Shown here: positions 31,205 through 41,983 of the stretch, in pieces | Layout: each line of letters begins with the position of its first letter | Numbering within the stretch: the stretch's first letter is position 1 | Assembly: GCA_031216915.1 (NCBI GenBank) | Contig: CM062293.1 | Location: forward strand, 149,304,285-149,368,284 | Direction: 5' to 3' | Length of the DNA: 64,000 nt | Source of the DNA: Pictodentalium vernedei | Lineage: Eukaryota > Mollusca > Scaphopoda > Dentaliida > Dentaliidae | Notes under the pieces: model-generated | Told to the model about the DNA's origin: nothing | Seen by the model: the letters and a program-made list of their open reading frames with translations, nothing else | Database searches by the model: none | Program-made: the position numbers and the translations under genes

Positions 31205-31567
31205 GGGGAGATGGGGGCTCGGTGGATGAGTGGTTAGAGCATCGACTTTAAACCGAAAGATCTACGGCTCGATCCTGACCAGTGGTGACTGGGTTGTGTC
31301 CTTGGGCAAGACACTTAAACCCAATTGCCAATGTGAGAATCGAGGACTGAGCGGTAGTACTGAGTACTATGGTGGACAGTAAGTCAAGTGTGCACTTGCC
31401 TTCAATCGCTACTATCTCTGCTTATATAGAGTTATTACGTTGGCGAGTCGGATAGTTGAACGCCTCTGCTTGGTATTTTCTCCGGGTACTCCATCTGTAA
31501 AACTATCTGACATGATGTGACCATGACTGTCAAAAGTCTTGTTAGTTAAAACTTCAATAAAACAAAT
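31205..31567 (+). mobile_element. SINE-1, tRNA head, full length
   Basis: Head GGCTCGGTGGATGAGTGGTT, AGAGCATCGACTTTAAACCG and CTACGGCTCGATCCTGACC: the best tRNA-like head here. Body TTGTGTCCTTGGGCAAGACA, CTTAAACCCAATTGCC. Diverged tail ending AACTTCAATAAAACAAATAC. Confidence 0.88.
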
Positions 31568-31618
31568 ACAACAAAGCAAAGAGTGTTGGTGTGTAAAAGA
31601 TGACTTGGTTGATAAATA

Positions 31619-32187
31619 TAAAATATACCCATAGCAGCTTGGTGTACCAAATGTTAACCACAAGTGGTGAAGTGGTTTTAACCGCGAGTTTCGATCCGGC
31701 GAGGGGTTAACACCACTTCACCACGAGTGGTGAGCATTTGGTACCCCAAGCTACTTTGGGTATATTTTAGTTGTACCATGATCGTCATATTGTTAAAAGT
31801 CGTTATTATTTTTTCTCGATTTTACTGAGCAGCAGTCATACATATGTGCGAATCTGTTTTTGTTTCCATGAGCATCGGGGACGGTTCCTCCTTTATCGCA
31901 GAAACAAAATGGAAAGAGAAACGTACAAATCACGGGGCATTTTTCATTTTAATAACATTATAACATACCCTTTCGAATTATGGATGCTTTATTAAGTTGA
32001 GACAACGTATGTTTGTTAATTTTTGGTGTCTTATGGGGTAAACTCATTTAAAACGTAAAAAATAATTGCCGCTTTCATTTCACTCTTCGCGAGGCGACTA
32101 GCGATAAATTTAGATAAGTTTGCGTTCAGGTCGAGGTCACCAAAGGTCAACTTGGATGCAGTTCCACTGCAGGCGTAAATTTTAACT
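31619..32187 (+). repeat. Repeat J, split by the satellite-bearing element
   Basis: Reverse complement of 18768-19309. The foldback part is 31619-31769 (AAATATACCCATAGCAGCTT ... CAAGCTACTTTGGGTATATT). J breaks at about 32187 and its last part (TGCTGGCGTGTTCACCA) reappears at 35554. Confidence 0.85.
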
Positions 32188-32223
32188 AGATGGTGTCACT
32201 TGTGTGCAAAGCACACTATAGTG

Positions 32224-35200
32224 TATCCCCGCATTTGCATCCTTGACTTTGTATGAATGCTTGATACAAAGAAGAAATGTATTATATGACACACTAAAAT
32301 CATATTGAGTGGCACAGGTGACACAGCTTCGTGCGCACCTACAGACTCCACTGCAACATTTGGGCATGGTTTTAGCGTTTCGAATTACATACATGTACCC
32401 TGGGAGCCTTTCGCCGGAAACGGTCTAAGAAAACATGAAAGTGGCAACGGTGGCACCCCAAAAATCCGAAACCTTCGTGCACATCTACAGACCCTACTGC
32501 AACTTTTGAGCATAGTTTTAGCATTTCAAATTGCATACTCTGGGAGCTTTTCGCCGGAAATGATCTAAGAAAACACGAAAGAAAAACGGTGGCACCGCCA
32601 CGTGGCATCTGAAAAATGTGAAACCTTTGTACGCATCTACATACCTTACTGCAACATTTGAGCATGTGTTAAGCATTTCGAATTACTTACCCTAGGAGCC
32701 TTGCGCTGGAAACGGTCTAAGAAAACACAAAAGTGGCAACGGTGACACAGCCACTTAGCACCCAAAAAAATCCAAAACCTTCCTACGCATTTACAGACTC
32801 TACTGCAACATCTCAGCATGGTTTTAGCGTTTCGAATTACATACTCTATGAGACTTTCGCCGGAAACGGTCTAAGAAAACACGAAAGTGGCAATGGTGGC
32901 ACAGCCACGTGGCACCTGAACAATCCGAAATCTTTGTGCACATCTACAGACCCTACTGCAACATTTGAGCATGGTTTTACCATTTTGAAATACATACTGT
33001 AGGGGCCTTTCACCGGAAATGGTCTAAGAGAATATGAAAGAGGCAACGGTAGCACAGCCACGTGGCACCCCAAAAATCCAAAACCTTCGTGCGCATCTAC
33101 AGACCCTACTGCAACATTTGAGCATGGTTTTAGGATTTCGAATTACATACCCTAGGAGCCTTTCACCGGAAACGGTCTAAGAAAACACGAAAGTGGCAAT
33201 GGTGGCGCAGCCGCATGGCAGCTGAAAAATCCAAAACCTTCGTGCGCATCTACAGACCCCACTGCAACATTTGAGCATGGTTTTAGCATTTCGAATTACA
33301 TACCCCAGGAGCCTTTCGCCGGAAACGGTCTAAGAAAACACAAAAGTGGCAACGGTGGCACAGCCACGTGGCACCTGAAAAATCCAAAACCTTCGTGCGC
33401 ATCTACAGACCCCACTGCAACATTTGAGCATGGTTTTAGCGTTTCGAATTACATACCCTAGGAGCCTTTCGCCGGAAACGGTCTAAGAAAACACAAAAGT
33501 GGCAACGGTGGCACAGCCACGTGGCACCTGAAAAATCCGAAACCTTCGTGCGCATCTACAGACCCTACTGCAACATCTGAGCGTGCTTTTAGCATTTCGA
33601 ATTACATACCCTAGGAGCCTTTCGCCGGAAACGGTCTAAGAAAACACGAAAGTGGCAATGGTGGCGCAGCCACATGGCAGCTGAAAAATCTGAAACCTTC
33701 GTGCGCATCTACAGACTCCAATGCAACATTTGAGAATGGTTTTAGCGTTTCGAATTACATACCCTAGGAGCCTTTCGCCGGAAACGGTCTAAGAAAACAC
33801 AAAAGTGGCAACGGTGGCACAGCCACGTGATTCCTCAAAAATCGGAAACCTTTGTGCGCATCTACAGACCCCACTACAACATTTGAGCATGGTTTTAGTG
33901 TTTCGAATTACATACCCTAGGAGCCTTTCGACGGAAATGGTCTAAGAAAACACGAAAGTGGCAATGGTGGCGCAGCCACATGGCAGCTGAAAAATCCAAA
34001 ACCTTCGTGCGCATGTACAGACCCCACTGCAACAGTTGAGCATGGTTTTAGCATTTCGAATTACATACCCTAAGAGCCTTTCGTCGGAAACGGTCTAAGA
34101 AAACACAAAAGCGGCAACGGTGGCACAGCCAGTGGCACCTGAAAAATCTGAAACCTTTGTGCGCATCTACAGACCCCACTGCAACATTTGAGCATGGTTT
34201 TAGCATTTCGAATTACATACCCTAGGAGCCTTTCGACGGAAATGGTCTAAGAAAACACAAAAGTGGCAACGGTGGCACAGCCACGTGGCACCTGAAAAAT
34301 CCGAAACCTTTGTGCGCATCTACAGACCCTACTGCAACATTTGAGCATTGTTTTAGCATTTCGAATTACATACCCTAGGAGCCTTTTGCCGCAAACGGGC
34401 TAAGAAAACACAAAAGTGGCAATGGTGGCACAGCCACGTGGCACCTGAAAAATCGGAAACCTTTCTGCACATCTACAGACCCTACTGCAACATTTGAGCA
34501 TGGTTTTAGCGTTTCGAATTACATACCCTAGGAGCCTTTCGCCGGAAACGGTCTAAGAAAACACGAAAGTGGCAATGGTGGCACAGGCAGGTGGCAGCTG
34601 AAAAATCCGAAACCTTCGTGCACATCTACAGACCCCACTGCAACATTTGAGCATGGTTTTAGCGTTTCGAATTACATACCCTAGGAGCCTATCGCCGGAA
34701 ACGGTCTAAGAAAACACAAAAGTGGCAACGGTGGCACAGCCACGAGGCACCTGAAAAATCCGAAACCTTCGTGCACATCTACAGACCCCACTGCAACATT
34801 TGAGCATGGTTTTAGCGTTTCGAATTACATACCCTAGGAGCCTTTCGCCGGAAACGGTCTAAGAAAACACAAAAGTGGCAATGGTGGCACAGCCACGTGG
34901 CACCTGAAAAATCTGAAACCTTCGGGCACATCTACAGACCCTACTGCAACATTTGAGAATGGTTTTAGCGTTTCGAATTACATACCCTAGGAGCCTTTTG
35001 CCGGAAACGGTCTAAGAAAACACGAAAGTGGCTACGGTGGCACAGCCACGTGGCACCCGAAAAATCCGAAACCTTCGTGCGCATCTATAGACCCTACTGC
35101 AACATCTGAGCATGGATTTAGCATTTCGAATTACATATCCTACGAGCCTTTTGCCGGAAATGGTCTAAGAAAACACAAAAGTGGCTACGGTGGCACAGCC

Positions 35201-35536
35201 ACGTGGCACCCGAAAAATCCGAAACCTTCCTACATATCTACAGATCATTTAGCAACACCCTAGTGTAATTTTAGAACTCCGAATTACATAGGTTGGGACT
35301 ATTCAGCAAAAAAGTGAAAAATAACGCATTTTTTAAGTGGCTCCACAGAAGCCACCTGGTGGCACAAAAATTTAAAAGTTGTATTTTTGGGTTGCACAGA
35401 CCCTATCGAACAACTGTAGAAAGTTACAGCGTTTCGAATTACAAAACCGGACGTACGGACGTACGGACGTGCGGACGTACGGACGTACGGACGGAGATCA
35501 TGACAATATCCCCGCATTTTTTAAAATGCGGGGATA
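32224..35536 (+). mobile_element. Satellite-bearing element inserted in repeat J
   Basis: The left end contains TATCCCCGCATTT. The right end is a hairpin TATCCCCGCATTTT / TTAAAATGCGGGGATA (35507-35536). In between lie a 153-bp satellite array, a short unique segment (35286-35450) and an 8-bp GGACGTAC array (35451-35494). The two halves of J on either side show that the block arrived as an insertion. Class unresolved; no transposase is present. Confidence 0.6.
32318..35285 (+). repeat. 153-bp satellite array, about 19-20 units
   Basis: Unit landmarks: CATTTGAGCATGGTTTTAGC, TTCGAATTACATACCCTAGG, AGCCTTTCGCCGGAAACGGT, CTAAGAAAACAC, AAGTGGCAACGGTGGCACAG, CCACGTGGCACCTGAAAAAT and ATCTACAGACC. The spacing of CAT(T/C)TGAG at 33421, 33574 and 33727 is 153 each time. 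Edge units are the most diverged. Confidence 0.95.
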
Positions 35537-35570
35537 ACTATTGAAATCCCATTGCTGGCGTGTTCACCAC

Positions 35571-35885
35571 GTTCAATGGAACATTCCCTCTGAACATACC
35601 CCAGTCTTGTTGTAGGCTTTTTGGTAACATAGCAACCACGTGCTACCATAGAAACCAAGTAGGCGGCCGCCAGTACACAAAATGGCCAACGGAAACACGT
35701 ATCACCCTAACAACACGCGCTGTGCATGCGCACTAACACCATGTATCACTATGGGGATGACGTCACAAGATGGCCACTCACGCGGGTAACCATGACACCA
35801 CAACATGTCGCCACTGGGTCACGTGACATGACTTCACTTCCTAGGTCATGCACTAGGTACTGCTGAAATCCCTCTCCTACTACTG
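35571..35885 (+). repeat. Solitary element K terminal block
   Basis: It matches 22085-22390: CTACCATAGAAACCAAG, GGAAACACGTATCACC, TAACAACACGCGCTG, GTAACCATGACA, GACATGACTTCACTTCC and the terminus CTACTACTG at 35885. The rest of K is absent. Confidence 0.8.
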
Positions 35886-36009
35886 GGGACAAAGTGAGCC
35901 CAGGAAATTAGCTATGGCATTCGGCAAGGATGTGATAAACACCAAATTGGACATGACAATTGAATCTTGTAACGTCTATCAATTCCGTAGCAAAATGTAG
36001 GAGTCTTGT

Positions 36010-36335
36010 CATTTATTTATAGGTGTTTGAGATCACTTTCAGCATCTATGGCTATATCACAACTGCAACAAAGTACACTCTAAAATCAGTTGGGTTTAAA
36101 ATAAACCCATATCATCTGGATTGGGTGAATATGCACCCATCTGGGTTCATATTCACTGAAGCTAGTTGATTTGGGTTGATTATTAACCCAACTGATTTTA
36201 GCGTGTACAAAGACAAGTTTAGCCAAGCGCCTATAACAATGTGGTCCACTTTACATGACCTCTACCACGGGCAACGGTTGCAGCACTTGATTACCCCAGT
36301 AAACAAACCACGTGTGACTTAGATTTGAATACAAT
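36010..36335 (-). repeat. Repeat G split by a foldback
   Basis: TTTATTTATAGGTGTTTGAG, ATCACTTTCAGCATCTATGG, then the insertion, then ACAAGTTTAGCCAAGC and CCCCAGTAAACAAACCAC. Confidence 0.7.
36067..36213. mobile_element. Foldback MITE with TACACTCTAAAATCAGTTGG ends
   Basis: Termini TACACTCTAAAATCAGTTGG and, in complement, TACACGCTAAAATCAGTTGG, followed by GTT-rich arms. It is flanked by CAAAG on both sides, a possible 5-bp target duplication, and sits inside repeat G. Confidence 0.75.
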
Positions 36336-36837
36336 TATGATTTGGCTATTGGACAACTACAAGTATGGGTGGATCTAGCCGACGGGTTGGGGAATCCCCT
36401 TCCTATCAGTGGCGGAGCTGGAAAAGCCTAGGGTAGACCCACTCGACCCACAATCTCATCTCCCCAATTCGAACCTCATTCAACTATTTTCACCCATCTA
36501 TCACATGTTATACCTAGAATGAGGCAAAAACGCTGATAAAGTATTTAGTGAGTGTGGAACGTTCATTCCTGCGACAGATAATTACCTCCAGTTGGAAGCA
36601 AATTTTACCCAAATTCACACTTAGAGCAAAAATTCCTCCGATGGAGGGCCCCTGACCCCCAGCCTACGGAGTGGGATTCCCCCTCCCAAACGCATCACCC
36701 GCTCGGCCCTTCGGGCATCGGGACATACCTATGGCATGCTCAGCCCCCCCCCCCCCTTCCCCATTTGAGAATTGCTTCCTGTCCGTCAAGAACCAATTGC
36801 ATCTATTTTGGTGCAACTGACTTTACACAATAAAAAG
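36336..36837. other. Unassigned sequence
   Basis: No supported feature; C-rich tract near 36746. Confidence 0.4.
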
Positions 36838-37235
36838 GGGCGCGGTGGCGTTGTCAGATCACCGAAGTTAAGCAACGTCGAGCCCGGTTAGTCCTCGGAT
36901 GGGTGACTGTCTAAGCGATCGATTCGGACTTCCGCGTTGTGTCCTTTGGCAAGACACTTAACCCCGATTGCCCACATGGGGGCACGATGACGCCGTGTAC
37001 TAAGATGTACTGCACGTCGATGGTGCGCATGTTTTCAACCAATCTAACCCTGCCTGAGCTGCAATGTGGATTTACGATGTGGGGGAGCTGGCAGCTGCTC
37101 GTCGTTGCTCGGTGGTTCTCTCCGGGCACTCCGGCTTCCTCCACCCGTAAAACTACCACGGTCACGATTAGCCATTGTGCATAAGTATGTGACCTTAAAC
37201 ACCGATATATAAATACACAATAAAGAAATTAGAGA
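36838..37235 (+). mobile_element. SINE-1 with 5S-rRNA-derived head, best preserved
   Basis: The head at 36841-36918 reads TTGTCAGATCACCGAAGTTA, AGCAACGTCGAGCCCGGTTA, GTCCTCGGATGGGTGACTGT. It follows eukaryotic 5S rRNA through the A-box, intermediate-element and C-box region (compare CTGATCTCGGAAGCTAAGCA, GGGCCTGGTTAGTACTTGGA). The rest is SINE-1: CGTTGTGTCCTTTGGCAAGA, CACTTAACCCCGATTGCCCA, TACTGCACGTCGATGGTGCG, GGTTCTCTCCGGGCACTCCG. The tail is the class shared with repeat G (GCATAAGTATGTGACCTTAA). RNA polymerase III transcription from the 5S-type promoter is expected. It is not a functional 5S gene, because only the central part of 5S is recognisable. Confidence 0.88.
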
Positions 37236-37378
37236 ATGTCGGTTGTGACATATTTATAACATCTCGTTCACCGCGTTAGCCAGCAAAACTCTTATTATTT
37301 CTTCATCTCACTGGACTCAATATGTCGCACCGCCCAGTGTTGATATGTTGCGATCACCTGTTTGTAGTATTGCATTGC

Positions 37379-37630
37379 TTAACCCTTTACCCAACGTAAC
37401 GGCCAAAACCGGCCAGCGCTATTCTCAAAAATCGCCAATTAATTTTCATAATATTTTCATTTTTTGTCTCAAAAACATAGGTTATGACCCCTCGTTGGAA
37501 CGAGCTCGTCCAGCTCGTTCCAACGAGGGGTCATAACCTATGTTTTTGAGACAAAAAATGAAAAAAAATTAGTTATTCAAGAATTTTGTTTGCAAGTGTC
37601 GTTTGCTTTTCATGTTAGGTAAAGGGTTAA
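37379..37630. mobile_element. PalA MITE
   Basis: TTAA at 37379 and 37627. The central palindrome has a single visible centre mismatch (CTCGTCCAGCTCG). Confidence 0.92.
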
Positions 37631-38264
37631 CCTATTCATGAAACGTCTGTGTTAATTAATACGGTGCATTTAACCAGATGTGTAGCCAGCATTATATAAT
37701 AGGAGTGCCTGGTTAGTTTTTGGAAGGGGAGGGGCGGCAAGCATGTTGGGGGTGAGGCGCTGCTACCGAGAAAATTTTGCAAAATTCAGTACTCGAAGAG
37801 CGAATCTGAGGCCGTTTTAGCGTGTGTAGGTCTATTTTAGACACCGTTTTGGACTTCTATGTTATCTGAAACTTGCCTTGGGCAAATGCTCTAGAGGGAC
37901 CGGCGAAATTTATGGGGGGGGGGGGGGGGGGGGGCATCAATTTGGCGGGTGATTGAGAGCCAAACTACATCGTGCATACGGCGTAATATGTTATCAATGA
38001 CGCCCAGACATTTGTCATCCAAAACATGTAAGAACACCACTAATATAATTATTTAAAAACTCCACGTCATAATTATCTTGTTGCGTAAAGGTAGATTCAA
38101 ATGATTGATCACTTAATCGGTTCTGTCGAGATTTAATGGAATGATTAGCAATTAACGTCCGAGATTAACACTGTTGTATAATACTATAAGTGGAGAATAA
38201 GAGTCATCGGTTATTTTTTCAACTTTTCACTGCATGTGTACATCCATCAAAAAAGAAATCATTG
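37631..38264. other. Unassigned sequence with poly-G tract
   Basis: G run at 37914-37934; otherwise nothing supported. Confidence 0.4.
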
Positions 38265-38498
38265 TTAACCCTTTACCTAACACGAAAAGCAGACGACATT
38301 TGCAAACAAAATTCTTGAATAACTAAATACTTTCAGTTTTTGCATCAAAAACATAACTTAAGACCCCTCATTGGAACGAGCTTGTTCCAATGAGGGGTCA
38401 TAAGCTATGGATTTGAGAAGAAAAAAAATGAAAATTGAATGGAGATTTTTGTGAATAGCGCTAGCGGATTTTGGCCGTTACGTTGGGCAAATGGTTAA
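38265..38498. mobile_element. PalA MITE, shortened centre
   Basis: TTAA at 38265 and 38495. The centre is reduced to GGAACGAGCTTGTTCC. The outer arms are PalA with mutations. Confidence 0.88.
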
Positions 38499-38559
38499 CG
38501 TTCTTCGCACGGATGTCAAAATGCAAACATTTCAAGTAGCAGATTTTTTTATCATAACT

Positions 38560-38665
38560 CCACTTAACGGACTGGACGCATCCGCGTAATAACATACTCG
38601 TCAGTTTAAAAAGAACCGGTTTCAACAAAACCATATCATGTGAGCGCTCAATGAAAGATCTCAAT
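38560..38665. repeat. PalB half remnant
   Basis: GGACGCATCCGCGTAATAAC then TTTCAACAAAACCATATCAT, GTGAGCGCTCAATGAA: one arm of PalB read towards the centre. Confidence 0.55.
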
Positions 38666-38763
38666 ATAATTTGAGCACTTTTAACCAAATTCTCCCATGT
38701 ATATTGAATTATCTGTTTGACCAATGAGTTTTTGAGTTAAATTTATGTGAATTTTTCATAAAA

Positions 38764-38799
38764 TCTAGTCATGGCTGCTTCACAGCAGCCATGACTAGA
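38764..38799. repeat. Perfect 15-bp stem foldback
   Basis: TCTAGTCATGGCTGC / GCAGCCATGACTAGA with a 6-nt loop. A degraded relative lies at 19465-19525. Confidence 0.8.
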
Positions 38800-38974
38800 T
38801 GTGATGAAAAATATTTAAAATACGCATCGGGCTAAGAGTTAAGGTGCTATACAAGTAATGGAATTTTGTTTATTTTGAAATTCCCACCTCTGATATTCCT
38901 TAAATTCAAATTAAATACACACAAATTATGCATCAAAAAGAAGGTTGGGAGGTATGGAACACGAGAAGTATTTG

Positions 38975-39122
38975 AAATCAACTCATCGAGTTGACATCAG
39001 GCATCACTGGTTCCTGGAAGTCTGCTACCGTATTCGTACCAGAACTGATAAGTAAATAATATTTCACGAGAACAACGTGTGGCCAAATGTGCTTCAGATA
39101 TCCAAGAACAGAGCTAGGGCAT
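38975..39122 (+). repeat. Left arm of a 2-kb-spaced inverted repeat
   Basis: Complementary to 41211-41358: CTGCTACCGTATTCGTACCA, GAACTGATAA, TTTCACGAGAACAACGTGTG, GCCAAATGTGCTTCAGATAT. A LINE-B copy lies between the arms. Confidence 0.9.
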
Positions 39123-39344
39123 CAAAAGTTTTCATAACGCAGTGGCAGAGCTGCAAGGGGGTAAATTCCAAAATCTTCGCTTTTGTTTACATTCAAATGT
39201 ACTTTCGATTTCCGGTCAACGTCAGAGGACGGAAAAAACATCGATATACAACGCCGTCTAAAATCAAATAATGAGAAAGATCGCCTCAACGCAACATACC
39301 ATTATTATATAGAGACCGCACCGTTGCCATATTCTATGCAAGGT

Positions 39345-41034
39345 AATAATAATAATAACTCTTTGGCCAGCCGCTGATTTGTCGCGGTCCTCATAAGAGA
39401 AGGCCATCATTCCCCCTGCACCCCACCCCCTCTTCCCCTCCTCTCCTCCCAGCATTCAGATATAAACTGCTTAATAGTGTCCCTCACTTCCTCTTTTTCA
39501 ATTTCTTCAATAAGCATTCCTACCCTCTCCCTCGTGTCCCCCTTCAGCCATCTATCCTTTGTTTCTTCACCCCACTTCTGCATTATTCTTCCAGTAAATT
39601 TTATTCTATGAGGTATATACTGTGGGCATTCCAAGAGAAAATGTTCCAGGGTCTCCACTACTCCAGAGTGGCACATTTGGCATCCCTTTTCTCCATCTCT
39701 CCCAATTTTTCCCCGAAGCTCCAGTGATCTTGATCTCAGTTTGAACAGCAGTGACCCTCCAAAGGTGCCATCTAGGTACTTCTCAAAAGCTGGCTTTTCT
39801 TTATATTGTAACCCCTGCAGTGATCTTTTCACGCTAACCCCTGCTCGCCAGTTTCGATTGCAATCTTCCATGACTCTCTCTTTGACAAACCTTTTGCCTT
39901 CTTTCATTCCTCCTTCTATGTTTTTGACCTCTATAGAGTAATTGTCCATTAGTTCCCTCACATGTTTTGACCACCCCGTATCTATATTAGAATTCCAAAT
40001 GGTATCGAGCATCAATTTGCACCACCGGTTGTCAGGCAGGTTTCTCAAGTAGTTAAAGTAACACAGTTTTCCCAAATCTACCCTGTCCTTGATTTTCATC
40101 CACCCAAGCTCCCCCCTTACTGCTTCCAAAGCTGCAGCATTACTCGACCCTGTTATCCATCTGCCGGCATCATTCTGAGTACTTTCCAACTTCTTAATAA
40201 CGGTTTGGTTTAATGGAATCACGTCCGTGCCATACGTTATACTTGGTAAACCCACCCTCTCCCACAGTGTTTTCCCCACAAAGACCTTGTTGAAACTATT
40301 TTTCCCTAAAAGTTTTAGTTGGTTCAGAATTCTTTTCCCCTTCAGAATCAGTTTGGCTGAGTAATTTCTGTACGCCCCTCTTCCCGTTATATTTATGCTT
40401 ACCCCTAGATACTCATACTCTCCCGTTTCTCCTACAGTGATTTGTTTGCTTTCCCCTTCGGGGATTGAGAACTCCCCCACTCTCCATCTCTTCGTCATAT
40501 CTACCTTGCGTCCAACGGGTATTACCTTGCTTTTATTTTCATTTAATTCGAGCCGCCAAGTGTTCCCATATCTACCAACAATTTCCAGCAATTTCTCTAG
40601 CCCCTGTTCAGTTCTAGACATTAACACCATGTCGTCCGCAAAGAATAAGCCTGGTACCTTTATGTCTCCAACATTTACCCCCTCCGCACTCTGAATTAGT
40701 TCGTCCCCTAAATCTTTAACATACAATGCAAACAAAATCGGTGAAAAGATACACCCCTGCTTGAGGCCTATATCCATAGGGACTCGTTTTGTAGTGATAC
40801 TCCATAGACTGAGTTGGCTTTGCACATCTGTATACAGTGCTTTCATGATTCCCACAAAGTCACCCCCCAGTCCGATGCCCTCGAGCTTTCGCCACATACC
40901 TTCCCTCCACACTCGGTCGTACGCTTTTTTCACATCTAGAAATGCCAGAAACATCTTTTTCTTTTCAGCCTTTGTTGATTCTATCAGTTGGGTGAGTGTA
41001 AATAGGTGATCAGTGACTCTTCGACCTTTCCTGT
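39345..41034 (-). pseudogene. LINE-B copy 1: 5'-truncated reverse transcriptase
   Basis: An APE-type non-LTR retrotransposon fragment; it would copy its RNA into DNA at a nicked target. The open frame (to 39407) starts inside the RT domain because the copy is cut at about 41034, so the Met at 40954 is internal. Visible: MFLAFLDVKKAYDRVW (Asp of RT box A), GLKQGCIFSPILFALYVKDL, FFADDMVLMS (catalytic Asp pair, residues 107-108 of the open frame), and near the C-terminus a zinc-type CQMCHSGVVETLEHFLLEC. The 3' UTR is short and ends in a (TTA)n tail. Over 515 shared residues I see only six differences from copy 2, so both are young. Clade not assigned. Confidence 0.88.
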
Positions 41035-41210
41035 ATCATGACACCTATTGAAGTTTCTTAGAATTACGATTTTGTTTTTCGATGAAAATTCGTCGTATCA
41101 AGTGATTTGCGCATGTCTGTCGAACATGGAATCCATCTTCAATAAAAATGCAGACAGTGTTGTCATTTTCCCAAATGCATTCCTATCGCTGCATTCGAAA
41201 GTGTTTTGAA

Positions 41211-41358
41211 TGCCTAGCTTTGTTCTTGGATATCTGAAGCACATTTGGCCACAAGTTGTTCTCGTGAAATATAATATTTTATTATCAGTTCTGGTACGAA
41301 TACGGTAGCAGATTTCAAGAAACCAGTGGTGCCTGTTATCAACTCTATGAGTTGATTA
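41211..41358 (-). repeat. Right arm of the inverted repeat flanking LINE-B copy 1
   Basis: See the left arm at 38975-39122. Arms are alignable over about 150 bp with a few percent mismatch. Confidence 0.9.
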
Positions 41359-41366
41359 CGTAATAG

Positions 41367-41524
41367 ATATATCACTATTTTGTGTACTATATGGGTAAAT
41401 AATTGTACAGTTGTGCAGGTGTCCGGAGATGTTTTGGACGAGGCGAAGCCGAGTCCAAATATTGGAGGACACCTGCACAACTGTACAATTATTTACCCAT
41501 ATAGTACACAAAATAGTGATATAT
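41367..41524. repeat. Perfect 58-bp inverted repeat with structured loop
   Basis: Arm 41367-41424 (ATATATCACTATTTTGTGTA ... GCAGGTGTCC) and its exact complement 41467-41524. The 42-bp loop has its own near-complement (TTTTGGACGAGGC / GCCGAGTCCAAAT). Confidence 0.95.
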
Positions 41525-41983
41525 GTGATTCAATCCACAGCCCCTCAATGTTAACAAAAGTCAAAAAAATTATATTTTAGAAAGTTTGACACGAGTAAAA
41601 CCACATTTTAAAATACTTTTTGCTTGCTCTACCTCCGAAAAACAAAATGAGCATAACCCATTGTTTGCTTGCTAGAAAGTCTATTGAAGTTATGACACGC
41701 ATCAGGAGTTCAGATATTGTTAACAGATCTGTGGCTTCGAAGTGAACTCACATCATGACGTAATTTGTTCTCCCGCTAATATAATGTCTCAGCTCAAGAG
41801 TGGAACACTTATTCAATCCCTCATCGAAAGTGCGGCAGATAAATTTAATAATCGTTCATTTTTAAAGCATTTGGAAGAATAATTCTTTTTTTATCTGAAG
41901 AAGAGGTTCGCTTTCCCTCAGGGGTGGCGGGTGGTGGTGCCTGATTGCCGTCTTAATATTTGAAAAAAGGCGTTTTTTTTAGG
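41525..41983. other. Unassigned AT-rich sequence
   Basis: No supported feature. Confidence 0.4.

Noticed and set aside
31205..31275. A tRNA gene (also at 19830-19905 and 25436-25500)
   Set aside because: A- and B-box-like blocks exist, but no cloverleaf with a paired acceptor stem is evident and each is joined to a SINE body or is a fragment of one.
16841..32187. One large inverted duplication joining 16.8-19.3 kb with 28.8-32.2 kb
   Set aside because: The two matching pairs (16841-17192 with 28814-29163; 18768-19309 with 31619-32187) are not collinear for a single inversion, so they are separate dispersed repeats.
32318..35285. CRISPR-like array
   Set aside because: The repeats are 153 bp, contiguous, without unique spacers, and lie in a eukaryotic context: a satellite.
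32224..35536. Helitron assignment for the satellite-bearing element
   Set aside because: A 3' hairpin is present, but the expected TC 5' end and CTRR 3' end are not clear, and no Rep/helicase sequence is seen.
36841..36920. A functional 5S rRNA gene
   Set aside because: Only the central promoter-bearing part resembles 5S rRNA. The 5' and 3' stems are missing and the sequence runs directly into a SINE body.
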